Origin: DASYUM01 sp036001225
GTDB lineage: Bacteria; Methylomirabilota; Methylomirabilia; Rokubacteriales; DASRDR01
DNA length: 35,295 bases
Assembly (NCBI GenBank): GCA_036001225.1
Contig: DASYUM010000206.1
Location: 1 to 35,295, forward strand
Direction: 5' to 3'
The notes beneath the pieces are model-generated. The model was not told the origin of the DNA, did not search any database, and was given only the letters and a program-made list of their open reading frames with translations. This document shows positions 22,165 to 30,839 of the stretch, piece after piece (the stretch's first letter is position 1; each line of letters starts with the position of its first letter). Made by a program: the position numbers and the translations under genes.

Positions 22165-23883
22165 CTACTGCAAGTCGTCGGGTGGCGGGGGCAAGGACGG
22201 CGCCGGCAGGGCAGGCGGTGGCGCCGGCACCGGCAGGGCAGGCGGTGGCGCCGGCACCGGTGGCGCCGCGGGCGGCGGCGGGGCGGGCTCGGGCGGCAGC
22301 TCGAGCCAGACCCGGTCCAGGCGGTGGCGTCCGGCCGGATCGAGCCGCAAGCCGCGCACGGTGGGTCGCGCGACTGCCCACTGCTGGCGGACGTAGAGCG
22401 GGATGTACGGCAGCTCCTCGGCAAGCTGCGCCTGCAAGCGCTGGTAGAGACGCAGCCGCTCGGGCCGGAAGGCGAACTGGCTGCCGCGCAACAGCAAGCC
22501 ATCGACGAGGGGATTCCGGTAGAAGGCGACGTTGGTCGCGCTGCCTCGTACCGCGAACTCGGATCCGACGAGCGGACGCAGAGCGAAGTGCGGATCGTCG
22601 ATCTCGACCGTGTGCTCGAAGAGCGCCAGCTCCGCCTCACCCTCGCGCAGGGCCTGGAGGTAGGCCTCGCCGCCGACCTGGCGGACCTGAAGGGTGAGCC
22701 CGGCCACCGCCAGAGAGAGCCGGATGGCCTCGGTGAGGCGGGCCGGGTCGGGCCCGCTGGAACCTTCCGCCGCGAGAAGCGCGAGCGTGCCTTGCGTGAC
22801 CCGAGCGTCGGCGAGTAGGCGACGCGCGCGAATGGGGTCGTGGGTCGGCGCCGGTAGCGGTCGCAAGGCCCAGGTCCCCGGCGGGAGGTAGGACCCCCAC
22901 GGCCGCGCTCGCCGGCCGAGTGCCGGACCGACGAGGGCCGGATCGAGGGCGAAGCCGATGGCCTGTCTGACCGGCTTCCTGGTGAGCAGGCCCTCCCGTG
23001 TTCGCAGCGCCAGCCATCCGACCTGCCACGTCGGAGCGGACAGGGTCTGGAGGCCGAGGCCGGCCCAGGTCGGGGGCGATTGGGGGAAGTAGACGTGGAG
23101 CCGTCCCCCCGGCGCGAGCTCGGCCAGCGCGGCCGCGTCGTCCCCGAACTCTTCGATGATCAGGCGCGCGCTCCGCGGTGACTCGCCGCGCGGGCGGGCG
23201 GTGGCCTCCAGCGTCAGACGCCCCGCACCGCGGTCCGCCACCCGATACGGCCCCGTGCCGATCGGTGCCGCCGCGGTCTCGGGCGGGGTCAGCGCGATGG
23301 CGAGGCCGGGATGGGCGAGCACGCCCAGGAGCGGCGAGAATGGCTGGGTCAGCTGGATCTGCACGGTGCCCGCCTCGCCCCGGCGCACCTCGCGGACGAT
23401 CGCCTGACTGCCGCTGAAGAGGCGGCCCCACGGGACCACCGGTGCCCGGGCGCCCGGCTCCTCCAGGCCAAGATGCCGGCTGAGCGACGTGACGACGACG
23501 TCAGCCGTCAGCGGGGTCCCGTTGTGGAACTGAACGTCGGAGCGGAGGCGGAACGTCCAGGTGAGGCCGTCCCGGGACACGCTCCAGTGGCTGGCGAGGC
23601 CCGGCTCGATGTCCCCGCGCTCGCCGACCTCGACCAGCCCCTGATAGACGGCCCGCGAGACGATGAGGCCGGGCCCGGTCCCGGCTTGGATCGGGTCCAG
23701 GCTCTCGGGAAGCCGCGCGATGCCGATCCGCAACTCTCCCACCGGCGGCGCGCCACCGAGGCTCAGGGCCCCGCCCACGATCAGCAAGCCGATGGCAACC
23801 GGCGGCCACACCCATCGTCGCCGCCGATGCGCGTGGGACCGAACACCCTCGCAGGCCCCCGCGGCCGGTCCTCTACGTGTCAC
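22165..23883 (-). CDS. ABC transporter substrate-binding protein, family 5 (peptide/nickel type)
   Basis: 572 residues from GTG 23883. Exported extracytoplasmic solute-binding protein: Arg-rich start, hydrophobic helix (PPVAIGLLIVGGALSLGG), then ELRIGIARLPESLDPIQAG, VYQGLVEVGERGDIEPGLASHWSVS and WTFRLRSDVQFHNGTPLTADVV, the classic SBP_bac_5 core. The first lobe ends with the LYQRLQAQLAEELPYIPLY segment. No Cys lipobox is seen, so it may remain anchored by the N-terminal helix. The C-terminus is a Pro/Ala tail of about 45 residues containing a 27 bp tandem duplication. No permease or ATPase gene lies beside it, so it is an orphan in this window. TATAAT lies exactly six bases before the GTG. 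Confidence 0.85.
   Translation of the reverse strand: MTRRGPAAGACEGVRSHAHRRRRWVWPPVAIGLLIVGGALSLGGAPPVGELRIGIARLPESLDPIQAGTGPGLIVSRAVYQGLVEVGERGDIEPGLASHWSVSRDGLTWTFRLRSDVQFHNGTPLTADVVVTSLSRHLGLEEPGARAPVVPWGRLFSGSQAIVREVRRGEAGTVQIQLTQPFSPLLGVLAHPGLAIALTPPETAAAPIGTGPYRVADRGAGRLTLEATARPRGESPRSARLIIEEFGDDAAALAELAPGGRLHVYFPQSPPTWAGLGLQTLSAPTWQVGWLALRTREGLLTRKPVRQAIGFALDPALVGPALGRRARPWGSYLPPGTWALRPLPAPTHDPIRARRLLADARVTQGTLALLAAEGSSGPDPARLTEAIRLSLAVAGLTLQVRQVGGEAYLQALREGEAELALFEHTVEIDDPHFALRPLVGSEFAVRGSATNVAFYRNPLVDGLLLRGSQFAFRPERLRLYQRLQAQLAEELPYIPLYVRQQWAVARPTVRGLRLDPAGRHRLDRVWLELPPEPAPPPPAAPPVPAPPPALPVPAPPPALPAPSLPPPPDDLQ
22204..22257. repeat. 27 bp tandem duplication in the Pro/Ala tail of the binding protein
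   Basis: Two exact 27-base copies (22204-22230, 22231-22257) encode the repeated PVPAPPPAL unit of the C-terminal tail on the minus strand. In frame, so it expands the tail by nine residues without disrupting the gene. Confidence 0.85.
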
Positions 23884-23889
23884 ACGCCC

Positions 23890-23895
23890 ATTATA
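23890..23895 (-). promoter_or_regulatory. perfect -10 six bases before a GTG start
   Basis: TATAAT on the minus strand followed by GGGCGT and then the GTG at 23883. A transcript starting at the normal distance would begin on the start codon itself (leaderless). No -35 match is visible. Confidence 0.5.
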
Positions 23896-24204
23896 AGGAG
23901 GCACCGGGGGGCCCGGGTCGGTGGGGTGGTGATGGAGGGAGCCCAATCGAACGCTTGAGCGTTTCAGAGGCAGGGCTGAGCGTTTGAGAGGCAGGCGCGC
24001 GCCGAGCGTCCAGCGATCCTGCGTGAGACGGCTGCGCGCCGACCGGCACGAATTGCCAAATGGGAGAGCGGCCGTCTCGCGGACCGTGGCCGGAAGCGAC
24101 GTCGTGCGGACATTGGCTGGCACCCGCGTTGCACGGATGTGGGCAGGCGGAGCCGATGAGGGCGAAAACCGGCGTGGCGAAATGCGCGTATGGACCCAAG
24201 AACC
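23896..24204. other. intergenic stretch between divergent binding-protein and arc genes
   Basis: About 310 bp with no supported gene. It contains a two-copy tandem repeat with a 21 bp period (19 bp units at 23956-23974 and 23977-23995, one mismatch, TGAGCGTTT(C/G)AGAGGCAGG). Open frames of 70-90 codons across it show no Pup-like or other recognisable protein. Confidence 0.5.
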
Positions 24205-24234
24205 TTGACAATCTTTTTCGCCACTGCCTATACT
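24205..24234 (+). promoter_or_regulatory. strong sigma70-type promoter of the proteasome operon
   Basis: TTGACA (24205-24210) and TATACT (24229-24234) with an 18 bp spacer; expected start near 24241. The roughly 80-base leader contains a perfect 7 bp hairpin (24245-24251 with 24257-24263) and a 6 bp one (24282-24287 with 24300-24305) before the arc ribosome site (GAAGGGGA, GGGAGG). Confidence 0.7.
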
Positions 24235-24322
24235 TGCTCGGCCCGACGCAGGAACACTGCGTCATGCGTGGCCGGGGCAGCGTGAGCGGGGCGGGGACGG
24301 CTCACGAAGGGGATGGGAGGCC

Positions 24323-26146
24323 ATGAAAGAGTTCGAGAAGAAGGGTAACCCACCCCGTGAAGTGGAGGGGGTGAAAGGCCTGTCCAAGTTCCTGCCGATG
24401 ACTGAGTCGGCTTACCGCCGCCGGTTGACCGAGTACGAGATCCAGATCCAGGATCTCCAGGCCTACATCCGTTCCCTGGAAGCGGAGACGGTCCATCTCC
24501 GCAAGAAGCTCGAGGAAGCGCCCAAGGAATCCCTGATCCTCGAGAACAAGCTGCGGGAGGCCAACCGCCAGCTGGTCCAGGCCTTCAACCAGAACGAGAA
24601 GCTCGTCAACGCGCTCTACGAGGCGCGCGAACAGATCACCTCCCTCAAGGAGGAAGTGGACAAGCTGTGCGCGCCGCCCTCGACCTACGGAGTCTTCCTC
24701 TCCCTCAACGAGGACGGGACGATCAACATCCTGGCCGCCGGCCGCAAGGTGAAGGTCAACCTCCACCCGTCGATCAAGCGGGAAGGGATCAAGCCGGGCC
24801 AGGAACTGGTCCTCAACGAGGGCCTCAACGTCATCGAGACGGCCGGCTACGAAATCCAGGGCGAGGTCGTGATCCTGAAGGAGGTCCTCGACGAAGGCCG
24901 GGCGGTGGTGACGCTGCGGGCCGACGAAGAGAAGGTCGCGATCATCGCGGAGCCCCTCCGGGAGACCAAGCTCAAGATCGGCGACCACATCCTGATGGAC
25001 GGCAAGTCCGGCTACCTGCTGGAGCGGCTGCCCAAGAGCGAAGTGGAGGACCTGGCCCTGGAAGAGGTCCCCGACATCAGCTACGAGTCGATCGGCGGGC
25101 TGGGGACCCAGATCGAAGCGATCCGGGACGCCGTCGAGCTGCCCTACATCTACGCCGAGTACTACAAAGAGCACAAGCTGGCGCCCCCCAAGGGCGTGCT
25201 CCTGTACGGGCCGCCCGGCTGCGGCAAGACGATGATCGCCAAGGCCGTGGCCAACAATCTCGCTCAGAAGGTCTCGGAGAAGCGCGGGGAGAAGATCAAG
25301 GGCTTCTTCATGAACATCAAGGGGCCCGAGCTCCTCAACAAGTACGTGGGCGAGACCGAGCGGAAGATCCGCGAGATCTTCCAGAAGGCGAAGGAGAAGG
25401 CCGCCGAGGACGTCCCGGTGGTGGTCTTCTTCGACGAGATGGACGCCCTGTTCCGGACCCGCGGCTCCGGTATCTCGTCCGACGTCGAGACCACGATCGT
25501 CCCTCAGCTCCTGGCCGAGATCGATGGAGTCGAGGGGCTCAAGAACGTGATCGTCATCGGGGCCTCCAACCGCCAGGACCTGATCGACCCGGCCATTCTG
25601 CGCCCCGGGCGGCTGGACGTGAAGATCAAGATCGACCGGCCCGACAAGGGGGCCGCGACCGACATCTTCGGCAAGTACCTCACCCCCGAGGTGCCCATCC
25701 ACGAGCAGGAGACGCGGCCTCACGGTGGGGACGTCACCGCCGCCATCCAGCGCCTGATCGACAGCGCGGTCGAGCAGATGTACGCGCTGTCGGACGAGAA
25801 CCGCTTCCTGGAGGTGACCTACGCCAACGGGGACAAAGAGGTCCTCTTCTTCAAGGACTTCGCCTCGGGGGCGATGATGGAGTCGGTGGTCCGGCGGGCC
25901 AAGAAGCTGGCCCTCAAGCGCTACATCGCCACCGCCGACAAGGGCATCATCCTCGACGATCTCCTCACCGCGGTCCGCGAGGAGTTCAAGGAGAACGAGG
26001 ATCTGCCCAACACCACCAATCCCGACGACTGGGCCAAGATCGCCGGCAAGAAGGGCGAACGGATCGTGTACGTGAAGCCGCTGATGGGCGAGGGCAAGGA
26101 GAAGACCCGCCCGGTGGAGCGGATCACGACCGGACAATATCTGTAG
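24323..26146 (+). CDS. arc: proteasome-activating AAA+ ATPase ARC/Mpa
   Basis: 607 residues. Ring ATPase that binds tagged substrates, unfolds them and threads them into the 20S core. Layout: N-terminal coiled coil about 30-115 (YEIQIQDLQAYIRSLEAE and on), tandem OB domains about 120-235, then AAA module with GPPGCGKT at 296-303, pore-loop region LLNKYVGETERKIREIF near 337-353, and VVVFFDEMDALF at 366-377. The C-terminus ends GQYL, the motif with a penultimate tyrosine that docks into the alpha ring of the proteasome, so the gene is intact and proteasome-competent. First gene of the operon; an intrinsic terminator follows. Confidence 0.97.
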   Translation: MKEFEKKGNPPREVEGVKGLSKFLPMTESAYRRRLTEYEIQIQDLQAYIRSLEAETVHLRKKLEEAPKESLILENKLREANRQLVQAFNQNEKLVNALYEAREQITSLKEEVDKLCAPPSTYGVFLSLNEDGTINILAAGRKVKVNLHPSIKREGIKPGQELVLNEGLNVIETAGYEIQGEVVILKEVLDEGRAVVTLRADEEKVAIIAEPLRETKLKIGDHILMDGKSGYLLERLPKSEVEDLALEEVPDISYESIGGLGTQIEAIRDAVELPYIYAEYYKEHKLAPPKGVLLYGPPGCGKTMIAKAVANNLAQKVSEKRGEKIKGFFMNIKGPELLNKYVGETERKIREIFQKAKEKAAEDVPVVVFFDEMDALFRTRGSGISSDVETTIVPQLLAEIDGVEGLKNVIVIGASNRQDLIDPAILRPGRLDVKIKIDRPDKGAATDIFGKYLTPEVPIHEQETRPHGGDVTAAIQRLIDSAVEQMYALSDENRFLEVTYANGDKEVLFFKDFASGAMMESVVRRAKKLALKRYIATADKGIILDDLLTAVREEFKENEDLPNTTNPDDWAKIAGKKGERIVYVKPLMGEGKEKTRPVERITTGQYL

Positions 26147-26151
26147 ACGAC

Positions 26152-26190
26152 GGGTGAGGGTGGCGTCCCCGCGCTGCCCTCACCCTTTTT
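26152..26190 (+). terminator. intrinsic terminator between arc and dop
   Basis: GGGTGAGGG (26152-26160) pairs with 26177-26185; the stem continues inward for five more pairs including two wobbles, loop TCCCCG, followed by five T (26186-26190). It is the only hairpin-plus-T-run I see in the window. It lies 5 bp after the arc stop and 25 bp before dop. Confidence 0.75.
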
Positions 26191-26214
26191 CTATGCGCGG
26201 AACGTGAGGGCGGC

Positions 26215-27711
26215 ATGGCCATCCCGAAGGTGATGGGCATCGAGACGGAGTACGGGATCACGGTCCGGAACCAGCCGGACTTCAACCCGATCCTCTCGTC
26301 GCTGCTCCTCATCAACTCCTACGAGACCTACCGGACGGCCCGCATCCGGTGGGACTACGAGGCGGAGAGCCCGCTCCGCGACGCCCGCGGCTTCGAGTAC
26401 GCCGAGGAGAAGGAGCTGCCGTCGAAGGAGGAGTCACGGCTCATCAACCTGATCCTCTCCAACGGCGCCCGCTACTACGTGGACCACGCCCACCCCGAGT
26501 ACTCGACGCCGGAGTGCACGAACCCGCGCGACCTCGTGATCTGGGACAAGGCCGGGGAGCGGATCCTCAACATCTCCCGCACCCGCGCCGAGGCGGTCTC
26601 CCCGCCCGAGCAGCGGATCCTCATCTACAAGAACAACACCGACTCCAAGGGGAACAGCTACGGCACCCACGAGAACTACCTCATGGACCGCCGCTGCCCC
26701 TTCGCCCGCATCGTCCAGCACCTGATGCCGTTCCTGGTCACCCGGCAGATCTTCACCGGGGCCGGCAAGGTCGGCTCCGAGAACAACCTCGAATACACGC
26801 ACTACCAGGTCTCCCAGCGGGCCGACTTCCTGGAGACCGAGGTGGGGCTGGAGACGATGCACTCGCGCCCGATCATCAACACCCGGGACGAGCCCCATGC
26901 CGACCCCGAGAGGTACCGCCGGCTCCACGTCATCGTGGGCGACGCCAACATGTCGGAGTTCACCACCTACCTCAAGGTGGGAACGACGGGCATCGTCCTC
27001 TCCATGCTGGAGGACGACTGCATCGACCGGGAGCTCGCCCTCGACAACCCGGTGCAGGCGTTCCGGGCCGTCTCGCGCGACCTGACCTGCCGCGTGCCGA
27101 TCCGGCTCAAGGACGGCCGCTCGCTGACCGCGATCGCCATGCAGCGCGAGTTTCTCGAGCTGGCCCACCGCTACTACCGGGACCGGGAGCTGGACACGGT
27201 GACCAAGGACGTCCTGGTCCGCTGGGAATACGTCCTGGACCGGCTGGAGCAGGACCCGATGTCGCTCTCCCGGGAACTCGACTGGGTGATCAAGCGACAC
27301 CTGATCGAGAACTACATGGCCAAGCACGAGCTGGACTGGACCGACTCCCGGGTAGCGATGATCGATCTCCAGTACCACGACATCCGGCCCGGCCGCGGCC
27401 TGTACGGGAAGCTCGAGGAATCGGAGGCGGTCGAGCGGATCGCCTCCGACGACGAGATCACCAAGGCGATTCACGATCCGCCCAAGGACACCCGGGCCTA
27501 CTTCCGGGGGATGTGCCTCCAGCGCTACTCGGAGGACATCGTCTCCGCCTCCTGGGACTCGATCATCTTCGACCTCAAGGAAGGGCCGCTGAAGAAGATC
27601 TTCATGCTGGAGCCGCTGCGGGGGACCGAGGCCTTTGTGCGCCAGCTCCTCGAGGAGTCTCCGACGGCCCGGGATCTCCTCCGCAACATCTCCAAGCCCT
27701 CCGTCGTCTAG
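26215..27711 (+). CDS. dop: depupylase/deamidase Dop
   Basis: 498 residues. Member of the carboxylate-amine ligase-like family; Dop removes Pup from substrates and, where Pup ends in Gln, deamidates it. Nucleotide-binding start VMGIETEYGITV, catalytic Asp at D90 in YYVDHAHPEYSTPEC, KNNTDSKGNSYGTHENYL, RPIINTRDEPHADPERYRRLHVIVGDANMSEF, and DLQYHDIRPGRGLYGKL. The insert between the first strand and D90 (about 36-75) matches the Dop loop, which PafA lacks, so the Dop assignment over ligase is clear. It ends 33 bp before prcB; that gap is where pup usually lies. Confidence 0.95.
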   Translation: MAIPKVMGIETEYGITVRNQPDFNPILSSLLLINSYETYRTARIRWDYEAESPLRDARGFEYAEEKELPSKEESRLINLILSNGARYYVDHAHPEYSTPECTNPRDLVIWDKAGERILNISRTRAEAVSPPEQRILIYKNNTDSKGNSYGTHENYLMDRRCPFARIVQHLMPFLVTRQIFTGAGKVGSENNLEYTHYQVSQRADFLETEVGLETMHSRPIINTRDEPHADPERYRRLHVIVGDANMSEFTTYLKVGTTGIVLSMLEDDCIDRELALDNPVQAFRAVSRDLTCRVPIRLKDGRSLTAIAMQREFLELAHRYYRDRELDTVTKDVLVRWEYVLDRLEQDPMSLSRELDWVIKRHLIENYMAKHELDWTDSRVAMIDLQYHDIRPGRGLYGKLEESEAVERIASDDEITKAIHDPPKDTRAYFRGMCLQRYSEDIVSASWDSIIFDLKEGPLKKIFMLEPLRGTEAFVRQLLEESPTARDLLRNISKPSVV

Positions 27712-27744
27712 AGAGCGCGGGCCGCTACCCAGGCCGGGGTTATA

Positions 27745-28611
27745 ATGCCCCTGGGAAACCCGTATCCCATGCATGAGCGCTGGCAGGGGCTGTTCGGTAA
27801 CTACCTGACCACGAGCTTCGTGGACATCCTGCGCGCGCAGTCGCCGGAGGCGTTCCCGCCGGCCGCGTTCCAGGGATGGTCCGCGCCGTCGCTCGACGCC
27901 CAGGGACCGCTGCTGGTGCCGCGGGGGACGACCATCCTCGCCCTCCGCTACCTGGACGGCGTCATCGTGGCCGGCGACCGGCAGGCCACCGAGGGCTACC
28001 AGGTCGCCCACCGGCGGATCGAGAAGGTCTACAAGGCCGACGACCACTCGGCCATCGCCATCGCCGGCGCCGCCGGCCCTTCCATCGAGATGGCCCGGCT
28101 GTTCCAGACCGAGCTGGAGCACTACGAGAAGGTCGAAGGCGACGGGCTGTCGCTGGAGGGGAAGGCCAACAAGCTGGCCCAGATGATCCGGATGAACCTA
28201 CCGGCGGCGATGCAGGGGCTGGTCGTCGTTCCCATCTTCGCCGGCTTCGATCTCAAGCGCGGCGAGGGCCGGATCTTCAAGTACGACATCACCGGCGGCC
28301 GCTACGAGGAGACGGAGTACTACGCGACCGGCTCCGGCGGCAAGGACGCCCGCACGACGCTGAAGAAGCTCTACCGGTCCGGCTGCTCGCGCAGCGATGG
28401 GGTCCGGATGACGGCCGAGGCGCTGGTGGACGCCGCCGAAGAAGACGTGGGGACCGGGGGCCCCGACCCGATCCACGGGATCTACCCGTCGATGAAGGTC
28501 ATCACCCGGACCGGCTTCGAAGAGGTGCCGGAGGCCGAGGTCCGCAGCCAGTGTGATGCGGTGCTGGCCGCCCGCCGCGAAGCCAACTCACAGGGCGCCA
28601 AGAGCGGCTGA
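27745..28611 (+). CDS. prcB: 20S proteasome beta subunit
   Basis: 288 residues from ATG 27745; an in-frame ATG at 27769 would remove eight residues. A propeptide (TTSFVDILRAQSPEAFPP, similar in pattern to actinobacterial PrcB) is cleaved before the catalytic threonine in PRG-TTILALRYLDGVIVAGDRQAT (T62 from the first ATG). Later motifs LEHYEKVEG, NLPAAMQGLVVVP and GTGGPDPIHGIYPS match PrcB. It forms the inner proteolytic rings. A TATAAT at 27741-27746 overlaps the first start codon; with no -35 I treat it as chance or a weak internal promoter. Confidence 0.96.
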   Translation: MPLGNPYPMHERWQGLFGNYLTTSFVDILRAQSPEAFPPAAFQGWSAPSLDAQGPLLVPRGTTILALRYLDGVIVAGDRQATEGYQVAHRRIEKVYKADDHSAIAIAGAAGPSIEMARLFQTELEHYEKVEGDGLSLEGKANKLAQMIRMNLPAAMQGLVVVPIFAGFDLKRGEGRIFKYDITGGRYEETEYYATGSGGKDARTTLKKLYRSGCSRSDGVRMTAEALVDAAEEDVGTGGPDPIHGIYPSMKVITRTGFEEVPEAEVRSQCDAVLAARREANSQGAKSG

Positions 28612-28622
28612 GAGCTGTAACG

Positions 28623-29369
28623 ATGCCCCTGCCCTACTACGTCTCCCCCGAACAGATGATGAAGGACAAGGCCGAATATGCCCGCAAGGGCATCGCCCGC
28701 GGCCGGTCCATGATGGCGCTCGAATACCGGGACGGCATCCTGCTGGTGGCCGAGAACCCGTCGACGCTCCTCCACAAGATCTCGGAGATCTACGACCGGA
28801 TCGCCTTCGCCGGGGTCGGCAAGTACAACGAGTTCGAGAATCTGCGGGTGGCCGGCGTGCGCCACGCCGACATCAAGGGCTACTCCTACCACCGGGAGGA
28901 CGTCACGGCCAAGGCGCTGGCCAACGCCTACTCCCAGGCCCTGGGGAACATCTTCACCGAGGGGATCAAGCCGTTCGAGGTCGAGGTACTGGTCGTGGAG
29001 GTGGGGGAAGGCCCCAACGGCAAGAACGAGATGTACCACATCCTCTATGACGGCACCATCGAGGACGAGCTGCACTACGCCGCAATGGGGGGCCAGGCCG
29101 ACGAGATCCGGCGGTTTCTCAAGGACCACTACCGAGAGGGCATGGCGCTTGCGGACGCGGTCCAGTTGGGGGTGCGAGCGTTGACCGTAACTCAGAACAA
29201 GACGCTGACCGAACGGGATCTCGAGGTGGCTCTCCTCGACCGCAACCGCGAGCGACGGAAGTTTCGGCGGATCGCCGACGCCGAGCTACGATCGCTGCTG
29301 GGCCGGGGCGACGGATCGGGCGGCGACGGGAGCCGGGCGGGCGACCGCCCGGCGGCGGGGAAACCATGA
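28623..29369 (+). CDS. prcA: 20S proteasome alpha subunit
   Basis: 248 residues. Outer-ring subunit that gates the core and binds the ARC C-terminus. Starts MPLPYYVSPEQMMKDKAEYA, then KGIARGRSMMALEYRDGILLVAENPS (no catalytic Thr), FAGVGKYNEFENLRVAGVRHAD and TEGIKPFEVEVLVVEVG, as in PrcA. It ends in a Gly/Arg/Asp-rich tail of about 20 residues. It starts 11 bp after prcB and overlaps pafA by four bases (ATGA), so core subunits and ligase are translationally linked. Confidence 0.96.
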   Translation: MPLPYYVSPEQMMKDKAEYARKGIARGRSMMALEYRDGILLVAENPSTLLHKISEIYDRIAFAGVGKYNEFENLRVAGVRHADIKGYSYHREDVTAKALANAYSQALGNIFTEGIKPFEVEVLVVEVGEGPNGKNEMYHILYDGTIEDELHYAAMGGQADEIRRFLKDHYREGMALADAVQLGVRALTVTQNKTLTERDLEVALLDRNRERRKFRRIADAELRSLLGRGDGSGGDGSRAGDRPAAGKP

Positions 29370-30721
29370 AGCGGCGCATCATGGGGCTGGAGAACGAATA
29401 CGGGCTGACCTGTACCCTCAACGGGCAGCGCCGGCTCTCTCCCGACAACGTCGCCCGCTACCTCTTCGAGAAGGTGATTCCGGGCGCGCGCAACGCCAAC
29501 GTGTTCCTGGAAAACGGCGCCCGACTCTACCTCGACACCGGCTTCCATCCCGAGTACGCCACGCCCGAGTGCGACGACATCATGGACCTCTGCATCCACG
29601 ACAAGGCCGGCGAGCGGATCGTGGAGGACCTCCTCCACCAGGCCGAGAAGCGGCTCCGCGAAGACGGGATCTCCGGCAACATCCTCCTGTTCAAGAACAA
29701 CACCGACTCGGCCGGCAACTCATACGGCTGCCACGAGAACTACCTGGTCTCCCGCGACGTCTCCTTCCAGCGGTTGGCCGAGGCCCTGATCCCGTTCTTC
29801 GTCACCCGCCAGATTTTTGCCGGGGCCGGCAAAGTGCTCCAGACGCCGCGCGGGTTCCACTACTGCCTCTCCCAGCGGGCCCAGCACATCTGCCAGGAGA
29901 TCTCGGGGGCCACTACCTCGTCGCGCTCGATCATCAACACCCGCGACGAGCCCCACGCCGACGCTGAGCGATACCGTCGGCTCCACGTCATCGTGGGCGA
30001 CTCCAACATGTCCGAGGTCGCGACTCACCTCAAGGTCGGGACGACCGGGGTCGTCCTCGACATGATCGAGGATGGCTACTTCGACCGCGACTACAGCCTC
30101 CAGTCGCCGGTCCAGGCCATCCGGGACATCTCTCACGACCCGACCCTCCGGGAGACGGTGAAGCTGAAGGACGGGCGATCGATGACCGCCCTCGAGATTC
30201 AGCGGGAGTACCTGGAAGCGTCCCGCGCCTACTACGAGCACCAGGAGCCCGACCCGGTGACCCGCGAGGTGATCGAGCGTTGGGGTGATCTGCTCGACCG
30301 GCTCGAGGGCGACCCCATGTCGTGCAACCGCGAGATCGACTGGGTCATCAAGAAGGACCTGATCGAGACCTACATGAGCAAACACCGGCTGTCGTGGCGG
30401 GACCCCCGCGTCTCGCTCATCGACCTCCAGTACCACGACATCCGACCCGACCGCGGGCTCTACTACTTGCTCGCCCGCAACGACATGGTCGAGCGCCTGG
30501 CCACCGACGACGCCATCGAGCAGGCCAAGCACATCCCGCCCCAGACGACCCGGGCGCGGCTGCGCGGCGAGTTCATCCGGCGGGCCAACCTGAAGGGCAA
30601 GGACTACCGGGTGGACTGGGTCTACCTGAAGCTCAACGATCCCGAGCGCGAGACCATCCTCTGCAAGGACCCGTTCCAGGCCCACGACGAGCGGGTCGAG
30701 CGCCTGATCCGATCGTTTTGA
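29366..30721 (+). CDS. pafA: Pup-protein ligase PafA
   Basis: 451 residues from ATG 29366. Ligates the C-terminal Glu of the Pup-type modifier to substrate lysines. Begins MKRRIMGLENEYGLTCTLNG and RRLSPDNVARYLFEKV, catalytic Asp D57 in RLYLDTGFHPEYATPEC, then FKNNTDSAGNSYGCHENYL, SRSIINTRDEPHADAERYRR and DPFQAHDERVERLI. No Dop loop. It is paralogous to dop in the same operon; both retain active-site residues. It is followed at once by a bipartite hairpin element. Confidence 0.95.
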   Translation: MKRRIMGLENEYGLTCTLNGQRRLSPDNVARYLFEKVIPGARNANVFLENGARLYLDTGFHPEYATPECDDIMDLCIHDKAGERIVEDLLHQAEKRLREDGISGNILLFKNNTDSAGNSYGCHENYLVSRDVSFQRLAEALIPFFVTRQIFAGAGKVLQTPRGFHYCLSQRAQHICQEISGATTSSRSIINTRDEPHADAERYRRLHVIVGDSNMSEVATHLKVGTTGVVLDMIEDGYFDRDYSLQSPVQAIRDISHDPTLRETVKLKDGRSMTALEIQREYLEASRAYYEHQEPDPVTREVIERWGDLLDRLEGDPMSCNREIDWVIKKDLIETYMSKHRLSWRDPRVSLIDLQYHDIRPDRGLYYLLARNDMVERLATDDAIEQAKHIPPQTTRARLRGEFIRRANLKGKDYRVDWVYLKLNDPERETILCKDPFQAHDERVERLIRSF

Positions 30722-30722
30722 G

Positions 30723-30785
30723 TACAAGGGGGGCGCTGCCCCCCTTGTAAGATCCCCCCGGGAGTTGCGCCGGCAAAGCCGGCGC
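30723..30785. repeat. bipartite hairpin element, copy 3 (end of the proteasome operon)
   Basis: Hairpin 1 at 30723-30749 (12 bp stem TACAAGGGGGGC, loop GCT) starts 2 bp after the pafA stop; hairpin 2 at 30767-30785 (GCGCCGGC, loop AAA). Spacer TCCCCCCGGGAGTT matches copy 1 (10387-10450) except for one base. Position fits a transcription end. Confidence 0.7.
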
Positions 30786-30839
30786 TCGGAGTGGAACCCA
30801 CCCTCCGCAGCGACCCGGCCGAACCGTCGCGCTTCGAAG

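Noticed and set aside
24302..26137. 611-codon minus-strand open frame opposite arc
   Set aside because: Near-exact mirror of the arc reading frame; a codon-usage artefact. The same applies to 26434-28122 opposite dop and prcB.
27741..27746. TATAAT at the start of prcB as an internal promoter
   Set aside because: It overlaps the first ATG, has no -35 match and no start codon at the leaderless distance.
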